DNA of 64,000 nucleotides from contig NZ_CP117255.1 of assembly GCF_003240565.2 (NCBI RefSeq), forward strand, positions 558,001 through 622,000. Direction: 5' to 3'. Shown here piece after piece: positions 11,684 through 20,452 of this stretch; the first letter of the stretch is position 1, and each line of letters starts with the position of its first letter. The DNA is from Rhizobium tumorigenes. Lineage in GTDB: Bacteria > Pseudomonadota > Alphaproteobacteria > Rhizobiales > Rhizobiaceae. Both the position numbers and the translations under genes were made by a program. Below the pieces are notes generated by a model. It saw only the letters and a program-made list of their open reading frames with translations. It was not told the origin of the DNA and ran no database searches.

Positions 11684-12604
11684 ATGACCATTCGTTTCGA
11701 TCGACCTATCTCCGGTGCTGCAAAAGCGGCGCGACTGGTCGCGGCCTTCGCGCTGGTGCTGTGCATCCTGGCGTTGCTCGACCATCGCTTCGGGCCGTTG
11801 ACCACGCCCTATCTCGCTCTCTTCTTGCTGGTATCGGCAGCCCTTGCAGCCGTGGCGGTGCTTTTGGCCGTCATCGGCCTGGCGCAGCTCTGGAAAACCG
11901 GCGCGGTTGCCGGTGTCTCGTCGATGAAGGCGCTCGTCTATGCCGCCCTGCCGCTGGCTCTGCTTGGGCTTGCGACGCAGCGATACGTTACCCGCCCGCA
12001 GCTTTTCGATGTGACGACCGATCTTGCCAATCCGCCGGCCTGGCTTGCCCAGTCGCGCGTCGACGCACTCTGGCTGGCAAGGGACGCAAGGATCACGCCC
12101 GCTACCCGCGAGGCGCAGGGCATGGCCTATCCGGAGCTGACCGGCAGGCGCTACGAGGGGGCGATGGACCGCGTGCTGCTGGCGGTGAGGAAAGTCGCCC
12201 GCCAGCGCGGCATCGCCTTCGTCAAGGCCGAAGGCACGGAGATCCGCGACCCCACCATCGACGACCTGCCGGTCAAGCCGCAGCGCGGCGGGCCGATTGT
12301 CATGGCCCCTGATATCGGCCCCATCCCGATGAAGCGGCCGGAGGGCGTGCTGGAAGGTGAGGATCCGATCGCCACGCTGATCCAGCGCGTCACCGACGTG
12401 ACGCTGCAGGGCGAGACACGGACGAAAATCATCGGCGTGCCGCTTGACGTTGTCATCCGCCTGCATGAGGAGGCGGAGACGACGCTGGTCGATATCCGCG
12501 TTGCATCGCGCTACGGCGCCCATGATCTCGGCGTCAGCGCCGGCGTCGCCGAGGCCTATCTGAAGGCGCTGGATGCGGAGCTACTCGGCATCGCCGGTAA
12601 CTGA
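11684..12604 (+). CDS. DUF1499 domain membrane protein
   Basis: A 306-residue protein. The first ~100 residues hold three hydrophobic segments (near 17-33, 42-65 and 85-97). The remaining ~200 residues are the DUF1499 domain, with marks such as PEGVLEGEDPIATLIQRV and VDIRVASRYGAHDLG. The domain probably faces the periplasm. Function of the family is not established. The gene is convergent with the DCC-family gene, with only three bases between stops. Confidence 0.82.
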   Translation: MTIRFDRPISGAAKAARLVAAFALVLCILALLDHRFGPLTTPYLALFLLVSAALAAVAVLLAVIGLAQLWKTGAVAGVSSMKALVYAALPLALLGLATQRYVTRPQLFDVTTDLANPPAWLAQSRVDALWLARDARITPATREAQGMAYPELTGRRYEGAMDRVLLAVRKVARQRGIAFVKAEGTEIRDPTIDDLPVKPQRGGPIVMAPDIGPIPMKRPEGVLEGEDPIATLIQRVTDVTLQGETRTKIIGVPLDVVIRLHEEAETTLVDIRVASRYGAHDLGVSAGVAEAYLKALDAELLGIAGN

Positions 12605-12607
12605 GCG

Positions 12608-13063
12608 CTACGACAGGAACCGCGCCCGCTCCTGCGGCGTCGGCACGTAGCAGCTCTCGCGCCTTCCGGCGATATCGAGGCGGTGGCGGGCGATGAAGCC
12701 ATAAAGGTTATCGCGCCATCCGCGTGGAACGATGCGCGCCACGCCGGCCAGCGACCACGGCAGGCCGAGCCCGGCGAGGACGCGCAGCGTCGCATCGGAT
12801 TTCAGATAAGCCCGACCGTTCTCGAGCAGCATGTTCGTCTCGTAGTCGCGGGTCTCGAGGCCGTAGTGCCGGTAGAGCGCATCGCCGAGCGGCGTCTGCG
12901 CGGCGATGAACCGGTAGCGATCCCTGCGGTCCTGGTTAAGCACGAAGCGGACCCAGGCCGAACAAAAGACGCAATGGCCGTCGAAGACGATGATCGGCCG
13001 CCCGTCGTCGAAATCGGGAACGGCAGCATCGTCGCGATAGCTGAAGTCTCGTGTGCGCGACAT
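12608..13063 (-). CDS. DCC family thiol-disulfide oxidoreductase (DUF393)
   Basis: A 151-residue thioredoxin-like-fold protein of the DUF393 / YuxK group. The defining sequence is IIVFDGHCVFCSAWVRFVL with a CxxC (CVFC), preceded by DG. A FIAAQTPLG segment and a hydrophobic GLGLPWSLAGVARIVP follow as in the family. Start at 13063 is preferred to 13069 because AGAGGG lies at proper distance only from the second ATG. Role in the cell is unknown; redox activity is inferred from the CxxC. Confidence 0.85.
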   Translation of the reverse strand: MSRTRDFSYRDDAAVPDFDDGRPIIVFDGHCVFCSAWVRFVLNQDRRDRYRFIAAQTPLGDALYRHYGLETRDYETNMLLENGRAYLKSDATLRVLAGLGLPWSLAGVARIVPRGWRDNLYGFIARHRLDIAGRRESCYVPTPQERARFLS

Positions 13064-13098
13064 GGTCATCCCTCTTGTCCGGGCGTTTTATAGGGGCC

Positions 13099-14013
13099 TC
13101 AGGCGGCCGGGCGGTACGTGCCGAGCAGCGATGGCGGGCCGTCGGTTGCTACCATTCCCTTTTCCACCAGATCTTCCAGATGCGCCAGCACGGAAAGGGC
13201 GGCAGCGCCATGCAGGCGAACATCGGTATCGCGGTAGATGGCTCGCACCATGTCGAAAATCAGCCGGTCTCCGGCCTTGATGCGCTCATGGATCGCCCTT
13301 TCGCGCATCCGCCGATGCGTGCGCAGGCCGCGCATGAAAGAGGCCGGTTCTCGCACCGGGCCGCCATGGCCGGGAAAGAAGATCTTGTCGTCGCGCGACA
13401 GCAAGCGCTCGAGCGAAGCCATGTAATCGGCCATCGCCCCATCCGGCGGCGCCACCACGCTGGTGGCCCAGGCCATGACGTGGTCGGCGGAAAACACGAT
13501 GCCGGATCCTTCCAGCGCAAAGCAGGCATGGTTGGCACAGTGGCCCGGCGTCAAAAGCGCCGTCAGCGCAAAGCCGTCACCGAAAATCGTCTCGTCGTCG
13601 GCCACCGCGATATCGGGCACGAAATCCATGTCGGCGCTTTCCGCGAAGGGATTGATTTCACCCTCATGCAGCGGACGTGCGGCCCGGTGCGGTCCCTGTC
13701 CGACGGTAAGCGCACCCGTTTCCTGCCGCAGTCGCCGTGCCAGCGGCGAGTGGTCGCGGTGAGTATGGCTCACAAGGATGTGGCTGACGGTGCGGCCGGC
13801 AAGCACCGCCATCAGCGTTTCGAAATGGGCAGCACTGTCCGGTCCGGGGTCGATGACTGCGACCGATGAGCCGGCGCCGACGATATAGCTGTTGGTGCCA
13901 TGGAAGGTGAAGGCGCTGGGATTTTCGACCGTCAGCCGCTCGACGCCGGGAGCCACAGGCACGCCACGGCCATAGCCGGGATCGAAGGAGCGGTCGAAGT
14001 CGGGGCTTGCCAT
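13099..14013 (-). CDS. MBL-fold hydrolase (LACTB2/RNase-Z-like)
   Basis: A 304-residue metallo-beta-lactamase superfamily protein. It has the start pattern NPSAFTFHGTNSYIVG, the metal motif HTHRDHSPLA, then LLTPGHCANHACF, FSADHVMAW and FFPGHGGPV. The C-terminal ~70 residues form a helical winged-helix-like extension, as in LACTB2-type enzymes. No signal peptide is present. It lies 29 bases downstream of the DCC-family gene start on the same strand and may be cotranscribed with it. The substrate is unknown. Confidence 0.85.
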   Translation of the reverse strand: MASPDFDRSFDPGYGRGVPVAPGVERLTVENPSAFTFHGTNSYIVGAGSSVAVIDPGPDSAAHFETLMAVLAGRTVSHILVSHTHRDHSPLARRLRQETGALTVGQGPHRAARPLHEGEINPFAESADMDFVPDIAVADDETIFGDGFALTALLTPGHCANHACFALEGSGIVFSADHVMAWATSVVAPPDGAMADYMASLERLLSRDDKIFFPGHGGPVREPASFMRGLRTHRRMRERAIHERIKAGDRLIFDMVRAIYRDTDVRLHGAAALSVLAHLEDLVEKGMVATDGPPSLLGTYRPAA

Positions 14014-14196
14014 GTCACTCTGCCAGTTCTCGCCCGGCGCAGGCCGAACGATCCAAAGTACGTTTCCCCTCCCGCCGTAGCATAGCGCCCCCGGAACATC
14101 AGAAAAATATGCTGCCTTGCAAAACTTAGTGATTGTGACGGCGGCTCCGCTTTGCTAATCAGGCCTCGGTTCGGCGACACTGTTGCCGGACCATGC

Positions 14197-14271
14197 TGGG
14201 GCGTCGCCAAGCGGTAAGGCAACGGCCTTTGATGCCGTCATACCCTGGTTCGAATCCAGGCGCCCCAGCCA
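14197..14271 (+). tRNA. tRNA-Gln (anticodon TTG)
   Basis: A complete cloverleaf with encoded CCA. The acceptor stem TGGGGCG pairs with CGCCCCA. The anticodon stem ACGGC/GCCGT encloses the loop CTTTGAT, giving anticodon TTG. The T arm is CCTGG-TTCGAAT-CCAGG. An AT-richer stretch of unknown genes starts right after it. Confidence 0.96.
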
Positions 14272-14385
14272 GAAACTTATTATTAAATAAGACCAATAAC
14301 TTGCCGGAATTCAATTTTGTGATGTGGTCTGTTCTAGGGGACCTAATTAGGTGTTGAGCAAAAAGATCGTGCCTATCTCAGCTTG

Positions 14386-15102
14386 TTAGAACCATGTTGA
14401 AAATTTGCCAAGCAAAGCGGTCAGTATCGAACCAAGCGCTGTGCCGATTAGGCCGATTGCGATTGTTTCAACGTTTCGGCGGAAAAACCCTTGTGATGGC
14501 CGGTAATACACTGGTTGCCTGAAAAAATCACCATAGCCGCCCCATCCGTGGCCGATTGCGAACGCCGCGGTGATAATAATCGTCACCAAGTTCACTGCAA
14601 GTTGAACTGGATCCGACATCGCAGGCATGTATCCAGTCCAAGTCAGTAAGCCAAGTAAAATTATAATTATAAAAAAATAAAAACTAAATTTGTGAATAAA
14701 CTCAGAGAAACGATCCAATAAAGATTTCCTTTTGGCGAGCTCCTGTGAGAATGATTTGGCCAAAATTGTGTGATGATCACCTCCTACTAGAGGGTAAATG
14801 CTATTATAAGAGGAAAAGTTAACAGTAATTTCTTTGGAGTTGATCTGAGGTTTGCCGCTAAATAGACTTTTATGATTTTTGATATCACCAATACTATCAA
14901 ATCCCGTGTTGAGGTTCTTCGCCGTCACATCAGTTAATTGAAGAACCTCAACCAGTGACACTAGATCATCGACTGATATTGAAACGCGGCCTATTGGAAA
15001 ATTCGTGTTTTGACGCGAAATATCTCTAACCATTTGGATTGTCTTTTCTGCGAAATTAGAAGCTATTTGTAACAGGAGTGCCTCTGGACGTTGTGCCGTC
15101 AT
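14386..15102 (-). CDS. Hypothetical membrane protein next to tRNA-Gln
   Basis: A 238-residue protein I do not recognise. The N-terminal ~135 residues are soluble and mixed in composition. Residues ~140-165 form a strongly hydrophobic segment (FYFFIIIILLGLLTWTG), a second covers ~175-192 and a third lies near the C-terminus (IAIGLIGTALGSILTALLG). Base composition is visibly richer in A and T than the neighbours, and codon use differs (many ATT, AAT, TTT). This and its place just after tRNA-Gln suggest horizontal acquisition. No integrase or matching repeat was found. The layout, a soluble domain ahead of membrane segments, is compatible with a sensor or effector, but this is only a guess. Confidence 0.6.
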   Translation of the reverse strand: MTAQRPEALLLQIASNFAEKTIQMVRDISRQNTNFPIGRVSISVDDLVSLVEVLQLTDVTAKNLNTGFDSIGDIKNHKSLFSGKPQINSKEITVNFSSYNSIYPLVGGDHHTILAKSFSQELAKRKSLLDRFSEFIHKFSFYFFIIIILLGLLTWTGYMPAMSDPVQLAVNLVTIIITAAFAIGHGWGGYGDFFRQPVYYRPSQGFFRRNVETIAIGLIGTALGSILTALLGKFSTWF

Positions 15103-15123
15103 GGCTGCGTATAAGCAAGAGAG

Positions 15124-15147
15124 GCCCGCTGATCTTCACCGGCGGGC
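15124..15147 (-). terminator. Hairpin downstream of the exported small protein gene
   Basis: GCCCGC (15124-15129) pairs with GCGGGC (15142-15147). It follows the leftward gene ending at 15157; on the minus strand a pyrimidine-rich tract comes after it. Confidence 0.5.
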
Positions 15148-15156
15148 TTATGTAAA

Positions 15157-15510
15157 TCAAAGTGATGTCTTTGGTTTCACCTTCGGCGCAATCACCGGCG
15201 TCAGCTCCTGTCCGTGAATTCCTGCCCCAAAAGTGCCACCCGGCGTTTCCAATATCGAGAACGTGTCGTTACCGGCATCAGACGACCGATTGTTGAATAC
15301 CCAGTTGACGGGCTGCTCAGTGCCCGTAGTTAGAGCTACACGAAGCTCAGCTAAATTATGAATTGCATCAATTCGAATCTGGTCAACGTCATCGAACTGA
15401 TTGATGCAGTCGGAGCCGCCAATAAATCGGCAAGCCATTAGTCGCTCAGCTGCTGATGCAGACGCTACCTGAATCAGGATCAAGGTAGCGGCTACCGCGC
15501 CGAGTTTCAT
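15157..15510 (-). CDS. Hypothetical exported protein
   Basis: A 117-residue protein of no family known to me. A signal peptide covers about the first 20 residues (LILIQVASASAAERL). The mature part has two cysteines (ACRF and SDCIN) close together that may pair. The start codon overlaps the stop of a short upstream frame (ATGA at 15507-15510), which suggests translational coupling. It lies in the AT-richer patch after tRNA-Gln. Confidence 0.55.
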   Translation of the reverse strand: MKLGAVAATLILIQVASASAAERLMACRFIGGSDCINQFDDVDQIRIDAIHNLAELRVALTTGTEQPVNWVFNNRSSDAGNDTFSILETPGGTFGAGIHGQELTPVIAPKVKPKTSL

Positions 15511-15761
15511 GGCCAGCTCCGGAGGAGTGTTGAGAGGTTCGGCTTAAGTTCCCGGTCGCTTTCAGGGAGCAACGGTTCCATGCTTGCCAGCGAAACCATT
15601 TTGCCGCCTTCTCTGCCGATAAATAAATGATGTTTATCAAAGCTGTAGCAGGCAATGTGCGCAATCGTTTTGCCGATGTTATTGCCGCATCGAATTTCCG
15701 GCTTTCGCCGCTTCGGTAAATGCAACCGGCCAGTCCAGACTTCGTCCGGCGCCATCGCCAT
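15507..15761 (-). CDS. Small hypothetical protein
   Basis: An 84-residue frame ending in an ATGA overlap with the next gene. The overlap is the main reason to think it real. Sequence is ordinary and shows no signal peptide, membrane segment or known motif. The upstream part (15679-15761) is less protein-like, so the true start may be further in. Moderate to low confidence. Confidence 0.35.
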   Translation of the reverse strand: MAMAPDEVWTGRLHLPKRRKPEIRCGNNIGKTIAHIACYSFDKHHLFIGREGGKMVSLASMEPLLPESDRELKPNLSTLLRSWP

Positions 15762-15840
15762 GCCCGTGCCCCGTCACCAAACTCTTGTGTCCGCATCGCT
15801 CATCGTGGCATGAGGAGATCTTTGTGCAGGAGGCGGGGTT

Positions 15841-16890
15841 ATGATCGGAGCGCTGTTGGCGGCAAGGCGGTGGACGGCCTGGGTGTTGGTTGCTTGTCTT
15901 TTCGCAAGTGCGCCGGCCAGTGCCACGCCGGTGCTGGTTGTCGATACGGCAACACGGCAGGTCCTGTACCAGGAGGACGCAGGCGCGCCGTGGTATCCGG
16001 CCTCGACGACCAAGCTGATGACGGCGCTCGTTGTTTTCGAAGCCCTGCGCGCCGGTGAGGTGAGCCTGACGACACCGGTGGTCATGACGCGCAATGCCAC
16101 GAAGCAGGCGTTTCTCGAATCCGGCCTGACCCTTGGGCGAACGATGACGCTCGAGGACGCGCTGTTTGCGGCGCTCACGGCATCGGCCAACGATGTCGCC
16201 GTCGCCCTTTCCGAAGCGGTGGCGCCCGATGAGGCGTCGTTCGTCCAGCGCATGAACGCGGAGGCCGTGCGCCTCAAAATGACCGGCACCCACTTTTCCA
16301 GTCCCAACGGCCTGTTCGACCGGAAAAACTATACGACCGCGCGCGATCTCGCGATCCTCGGAATGGAGATCGACCAGATGTTCCCCGAGTATCGGCGCTT
16401 CTTTGCGGCGACGGCTGTGACGATCGACGGCAAGGAGATCAAGTCCAACAATGCCTTGCTCACCAGCTTCAATGGCACGATCGGCATGAAAACCGGCTTC
16501 CTCTGTGCTTCCGGCCGAAACTATGTTGGGCTGGCCATGCGGAACGGGCGGCGTGTGATGGTGGTCCTTCTCGGCGCCACGACGGAGCGGGAGCGCAACG
16601 AACGGGCAGCCCTCTATCTGACGCAGGCCTTCGACGGCCGGCTGTCCCCGTCGGGTCCCGTCGACGATGTCCAGAATCGCACCGATATCGCACCGGAGGA
16701 CATGCGTATCCGGCTCTGCACGGCCAAGGCAGCAGCCTATGAGGCCAGTCGCGATACGCTCTATCCGATGGGCTTGCCGGGCCAGGAGACCTATCTGCGG
16801 GACCAGATCCCCGGCCAGATCCACGAGATCAGAACGTGGCCGACGGAAATCGTACCCGACGTACCGGCCCCTCCGCGCCGTCCCTCGTGA
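15841..16890 (+). CDS. D-alanyl-D-alanine carboxypeptidase family protein (S11)
   Basis: A 349-residue penicillin-binding-protein-like serine peptidase that would trim peptidoglycan stem peptides in the periplasm. A signal peptide covers about 28 residues (LVACLFASAPASA). All three active-site motifs are present: S55-T-T-K58 (SxxK), S115-A-N117 (SxN) and K217-T-G219. AGGAGG precedes the ATG at 15841. The C-terminal ~100 residues replace the usual anchoring region and are rich in proline at the very end. Attachment to the membrane is therefore uncertain. Confidence 0.9.
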   Translation: MIGALLAARRWTAWVLVACLFASAPASATPVLVVDTATRQVLYQEDAGAPWYPASTTKLMTALVVFEALRAGEVSLTTPVVMTRNATKQAFLESGLTLGRTMTLEDALFAALTASANDVAVALSEAVAPDEASFVQRMNAEAVRLKMTGTHFSSPNGLFDRKNYTTARDLAILGMEIDQMFPEYRRFFAATAVTIDGKEIKSNNALLTSFNGTIGMKTGFLCASGRNYVGLAMRNGRRVMVVLLGATTERERNERAALYLTQAFDGRLSPSGPVDDVQNRTDIAPEDMRIRLCTAKAAAYEASRDTLYPMGLPGQETYLRDQIPGQIHEIRTWPTEIVPDVPAPPRRPS

Positions 16891-16971
16891 TCCGGAGGAC
16901 GGGCCGCTTCTGAGGGGTCGCTTTGCAGTGATATCAGCAGTGCAAGGTCACGGGCTGGAGACCAGCCGTCC

Positions 16972-17673
16972 TCACCGCGGCCGTTTCACCGCATAGCGCA
17001 GATGCAGTGCGCCGTGGCCGAGGGGTTCGCAGGAGATCAGCGAGAGCTCGGCTTTCCCCGTCAGGCCTTCCTCGCCGTGGGCGATGATGCGGTCGCTGCC
17101 GTCGCGTGCCTCAAGCGCAGGTGCCACGACGAAACTGAGTTCGTCCACCAGTCCGGCGGCCATCAGCGAGCCGTTCACGGCGGCACCGCCTTCCAGCAGA
17201 ATGCGGGTAATACCGAGTTCGCGGCCGATGAGGTCGAGCATCGCGCCGATGTCCATCTCAGGTGTTTCCGACACCACATAGGAGACGCCGTCGGCAGTCA
17301 GTTCTGCCAGATGGCTGTCGGGCACATCGCGTCCCAGCAGCACGACGACATGGTCGCCGTAGAGCGCATCGCTGGAAAAATGCAGCTTGCCGGAGCGGTC
17401 GAGTGCAATCGCGAAACTCGTGGCGGCGATGTTGGCAAAATGATGCGGCCGCCTGACATCGACCGGTGCCGCCGGCGGATGGGCGCCGGCCTTGGAAATC
17501 TCGGCCATCGTCACGCGCCCGACCATCCAGGCATTGGCATCGTGTGCCTTGTGGACTTTCTCATACAGCGCCGACCAGTCTGCGCGGCTCCCATCCGGGC
17601 TTGTCGTCCAGCGGCTCGGATGCAGACTGCCATCCGGCGATGTGAGCATGAGGCAAATAACGCGAGGTCTCAT
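16972..17673 (-). CDS. RibD C-terminal domain (dihydrofolate-reductase-like) protein
   Basis: A 233-residue single-domain reductase of the RibD-C family, which has the dihydrofolate reductase fold and uses NADPH. The start RPRVICLMLTSPDG and the region ITRILLEGGAAVNGSLMAAG (nucleotide-binding loop) are typical. GAGG precedes the ATG. There is no deaminase domain, so it is not the bifunctional riboflavin enzyme itself; its substrate is unknown. It is divergent from the hypothetical gene at 17888. Confidence 0.85.
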   Translation of the reverse strand: MRPRVICLMLTSPDGSLHPSRWTTSPDGSRADWSALYEKVHKAHDANAWMVGRVTMAEISKAGAHPPAAPVDVRRPHHFANIAATSFAIALDRSGKLHFSSDALYGDHVVVLLGRDVPDSHLAELTADGVSYVVSETPEMDIGAMLDLIGRELGITRILLEGGAAVNGSLMAAGLVDELSFVVAPALEARDGSDRIIAHGEEGLTGKAELSLISCEPLGHGALHLRYAVKRPR

Positions 17674-17887
17674 CTGGCCAATCCTCTGTATTTAAAGCGT
17701 GTGAAGAGGACATATAGGCAGCGGCCCGTGATCGAAAAGATCGCCAGCCTTGACTGATTTCGGCCGCCATTAAAAATCTGTTGCGAACATACTTACATAA
17801 ACTGCCCGCGAAAGGACTCTTTCCGACAAAACCCCTGCCGCAATTCAGGGTCTTTATAGGGCAACTGAAACAGCTAGGGAGAGAATC

Positions 17888-18493
17888 ATGACTTCGCAGC
17901 AGCAGACCTGGTACAGGGCCGGCAGCGACATCGTCGCGCGGGCAGGATTTTCGCTTGTCATGTGCGGCGCCCTGGCGGCCGTGATCTATGTGACGCACCG
18001 CAACGGCTCGGACGAACTGGCCGCCGCACCGATGAACAATGCGCCGCGGGTTGCGATGGTGCTTCCCGGCGTCGCGGCAAACCCCGGTGTCTCCGTGGCG
18101 CAGGCGGCGATCGATGCCAGTCCGGCAGCAGCGCCCGTGGTCGCCAATATCCCGATCCCCACCTGGCGCGTCGTAGCAGCGGCTGATCCGGCTCCCCGGC
18201 ATGCGCCCGTGCCCACCAAGCGGGCAGTGAGGGAGACGGTCGTCGCTAGTGCCGATGCCCACAGCTTCGAGAGCTGCCTGCCAGGCTGCGAAACGAAGGA
18301 TCCGCTGATCGTCGGCCACGCCGCTGCACCGAAGGTACCCGTCGCATTCCCGCAAGAGGGGGATACGCTGGTGGAAAAGGTCAGCTTGCAGGATAGGGAG
18401 CCGGGTCTCCTCGGCAGGGCGATGGATGCCCCGGGCCTCGTCTACCGCACCGGCCGCAAGGCTTTGACGAGCCTGGTCGCGGCAGCGCTTTAA
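17888..18493 (+). CDS. Hypothetical protein with N-terminal membrane anchor
   Basis: A 201-residue protein not recognised. A single hydrophobic segment (residues ~18-37, AGFSLVMCGALAAVIYVTH) anchors it. The rest is alanine-, proline- and valine-rich without clear fold, apart from two cysteines in ESCLPGCETKDP. AGGGAGAG precedes the ATG. The long periplasmic tail resembles low-complexity envelope proteins of rhizobia. Confidence 0.65.
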   Translation: MTSQQQTWYRAGSDIVARAGFSLVMCGALAAVIYVTHRNGSDELAAAPMNNAPRVAMVLPGVAANPGVSVAQAAIDASPAAAPVVANIPIPTWRVVAAADPAPRHAPVPTKRAVRETVVASADAHSFESCLPGCETKDPLIVGHAAAPKVPVAFPQEGDTLVEKVSLQDREPGLLGRAMDAPGLVYRTGRKALTSLVAAAL

Positions 18494-18504
18494 GCCGAGA
18501 CGCA

Positions 18505-18528
18505 AGGCAGTGCAAATCGCTGCACTGC
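18505..18528. terminator. Bidirectional hairpin between convergent genes
   Basis: Perfect nine-base arms GGCAGTGCA and TGCACTGCC around a six-base loop, between stops at 18493 and 18547. No U-run. Confidence 0.55.
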
Positions 18529-18546
18529 CGCCCGGTCAGAGCACCG

Positions 18547-19575
18547 TCAGGCGAGCAGATCGCGGACCATCGGTGCAACCTTGGTCCCGTAGAGCTCGAT
18601 GCAGTGCATCAGCTTTTCGTGGGGAAGCGGGCCTGCGCTGTATTTGAGGTCGAAGCGGCCGACATCGAGCGCCTTGATCGTTGCGGCGATCTTGCGCGCC
18701 ACCGTCTCCGGCGAGCCGACATAGAGCGAGCCGTGGTCGATTTCCTGGCGAAACTCCGATGCCTCCATCGGCGGCCAGCCCCGTTCCGCGCCGATCTGGT
18801 CGCGCATGCGCTTGTAGTCCGGCCAGAATTCGGCCCGCGCCTGCTCGTCCGTGTCGGCGACATAGCCCGGCGAGTGCACGCCGATAGCCTGCATCGGCAG
18901 TTTCAGCTGGTCATAGGCCCGCTTCGACAGGTCGACATAAGGCACGAAACGTTTCGGATCGCCGCCGATGATCGCCAGCATCAGCGGAAGATTATGCCGC
19001 GCCGCGCGCACGACAGACTCAGGGCTTCCCCCGACACCGATCCACGTCCGCAGAGACCCCGTCTCGATCGGCGGAAAGACCTGCTGGTTGGTCAGCGGCG
19101 GGCGGATAGTACCCTTCCAGTTGACGGACTTCTGCGAGACCAGCGCTGCAAAAATCTCCAGCTTTTCCTCGAAAAGCGTTTCGTAGTCGCGCAGCGCAAA
19201 TCCGAAGAGCGGAAACGACTCGGTAAATGAGCCACGCCCGAGGATGACCTCCGCACGCCCGTTCGAGAGTGCGTTGATAGACGAGAAGCGCTGGAAAACC
19301 CGGATCGGATCGTCGGAGGAAAGCACGGTCACAGCCGAGCCGAGCCGGATACGCGTCGTGCGCACGGCGGCAGCAGCGAGCAGGATTTCGGGAGCGGACA
19401 CGGCAAAGTCGGCGCGGTGATGCTCGCCGATGCCGATGAAGTCGATGCCCAAGGTGTCGGCCAGCACGGCCTCCTCAACGACATTGCGCAAAACCTGCGC
19501 ATGCGTCAGCGGCACGCCGTCAGCAGACGATGTGACATCGCCAAATGTATCAAGGCCAAGTTCGATCGATGTCAT
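18547..19575 (-). CDS. LLM class flavin-dependent oxidoreductase
   Basis: A 342-residue luciferase-like monooxygenase-family enzyme that would use reduced flavin. Family marks are IDFIGIGEHHRADFAVSAPE, RIRLGSAVTVLSSDDPIRV, a GRAEVILGRGSF stretch and IGVGGSPESVVRAA. Length and order are normal for the family. It is not beside a flavin reductase here. LLM enzymes are often involved in oxidising alkanesulfonates or other poorly used nutrients; the substrate of this one is unknown. Confidence 0.88.
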   Translation of the reverse strand: MTSIELGLDTFGDVTSSADGVPLTHAQVLRNVVEEAVLADTLGIDFIGIGEHHRADFAVSAPEILLAAAAVRTTRIRLGSAVTVLSSDDPIRVFQRFSSINALSNGRAEVILGRGSFTESFPLFGFALRDYETLFEEKLEIFAALVSQKSVNWKGTIRPPLTNQQVFPPIETGSLRTWIGVGGSPESVVRAARHNLPLMLAIIGGDPKRFVPYVDLSKRAYDQLKLPMQAIGVHSPGYVADTDEQARAEFWPDYKRMRDQIGAERGWPPMEASEFRQEIDHGSLYVGSPETVARKIAATIKALDVGRFDLKYSAGPLPHEKLMHCIELYGTKVAPMVRDLLA

Positions 19576-19704
19576 GGGCGTACTCTGCTGGTTCTTGGGC
19601 GGGACGGTGCACTGCCGGATGGCGTTCGATCACGAAGGTGGGCATCGCGCCAGGCTTGTTCAAGCGGGCACACTTGCTGCGCCCCGCGCAGGCCAAAATG
19701 CGAA

Positions 19705-19725
19705 CAGGCGGCCGGGGGCCGCCTG
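19705..19725 (-). terminator. GC-rich hairpin after lipoprotein gene
   Basis: Nine-base arms CAGGCGGCC and GGCCGCCTG around GGG, about 25 bases past the stop at 19752 on the minus strand, with a short TTTT further on. Confidence 0.5.
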
Positions 19726-19751
19726 CGCGATATCATCCGGTCGGCAGCGTC

Positions 19752-20174
19752 CTAGCTGGCGGCGGCAGGAGGTGTCGGGATGAGCAGTTCGGCGCAATAG
19801 GATGGGCCGTTCACGCCGGGCATGTCGCCAAGGATGCGGATCGAGCGGATAACGTAGTCCGACGAGGTGGTAATGTCTGCCTTGCAGCTGAGATTGACCG
19901 TGCGGGCTGGCTTGCCCGGCGTTCCATCGGCCGTCTTGGCCTCCACGCGGACCTTCTTGTAGCCGCCGCGCCAGTTGTAGACCCGGCCGCCGCCGTCGTC
20001 ATGGTCGGAGATCGGTGGGCCATAGGCGGCAAAGAACTTGCCGGCAGACCTGCCAGACCAATAGTCCTGAACCGGATTGGCCTTCATCATAGGAATGGTG
20101 GCAACGTTCGAAACGGTCGTGCATCCGGCGAGGGCCATCATCAGCCCCGCCGCAGAAAACATGCGGATGTTCAT
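19752..20174 (-). CDS. Small lipoprotein
   Basis: A 140-residue predicted lipoprotein. The signal peptide ends in the lipobox LAGC, with Cys near residue 18. The mature domain contains GPPISDHDDGGGRVYNWRGG and ends in a C-rich stretch (SCKAD, SYCAELL). The ATG at 20174 has AAGGA seven bases upstream; a longer reading to 20255 is not supported. It would sit in the inner or outer membrane facing the periplasm. Function is unknown. Confidence 0.75.
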   Translation of the reverse strand: MNIRMFSAAGLMMALAGCTTVSNVATIPMMKANPVQDYWSGRSAGKFFAAYGPPISDHDDGGGRVYNWRGGYKKVRVEAKTADGTPGKPARTVNLSCKADITTSSDYVIRSIRILGDMPGVNGPSYCAELLIPTPPAAAS

Positions 20175-20452
20175 CGTATCGTCCTTGAGCTCGTTCTCGC
20201 GCATTGACTGTCGGAAAAGCCGCTGTCCCGCGCCGTTCCCGTCTGTCCCACCCACGGCTTTACCGCCAAAGTCGATAAAAGCAAATTGTCATTAGCGGCC
20301 TTGTCGCGAATTTGATGGGAGTGTTGCGCCAGATGCACGTCTGGCCGCTCGCAACCGGCGTCCGCGCCGATTCGGGCGAGGGGTATCCCGGTCGCAAACC
20401 CCGAGGCAACGCCATTGCGCTGTCCCGGGGAGCAAGGTCTGTCGGCTTGGTG

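Noticed and set aside
14272..15840. Attachment repeat of tRNA-Gln at the far end of the AT-rich patch
   Set aside because: I looked for a copy of the tRNA 3' end (CCTGGTTCGAATCCAGG) up to the S11 peptidase gene and saw none.
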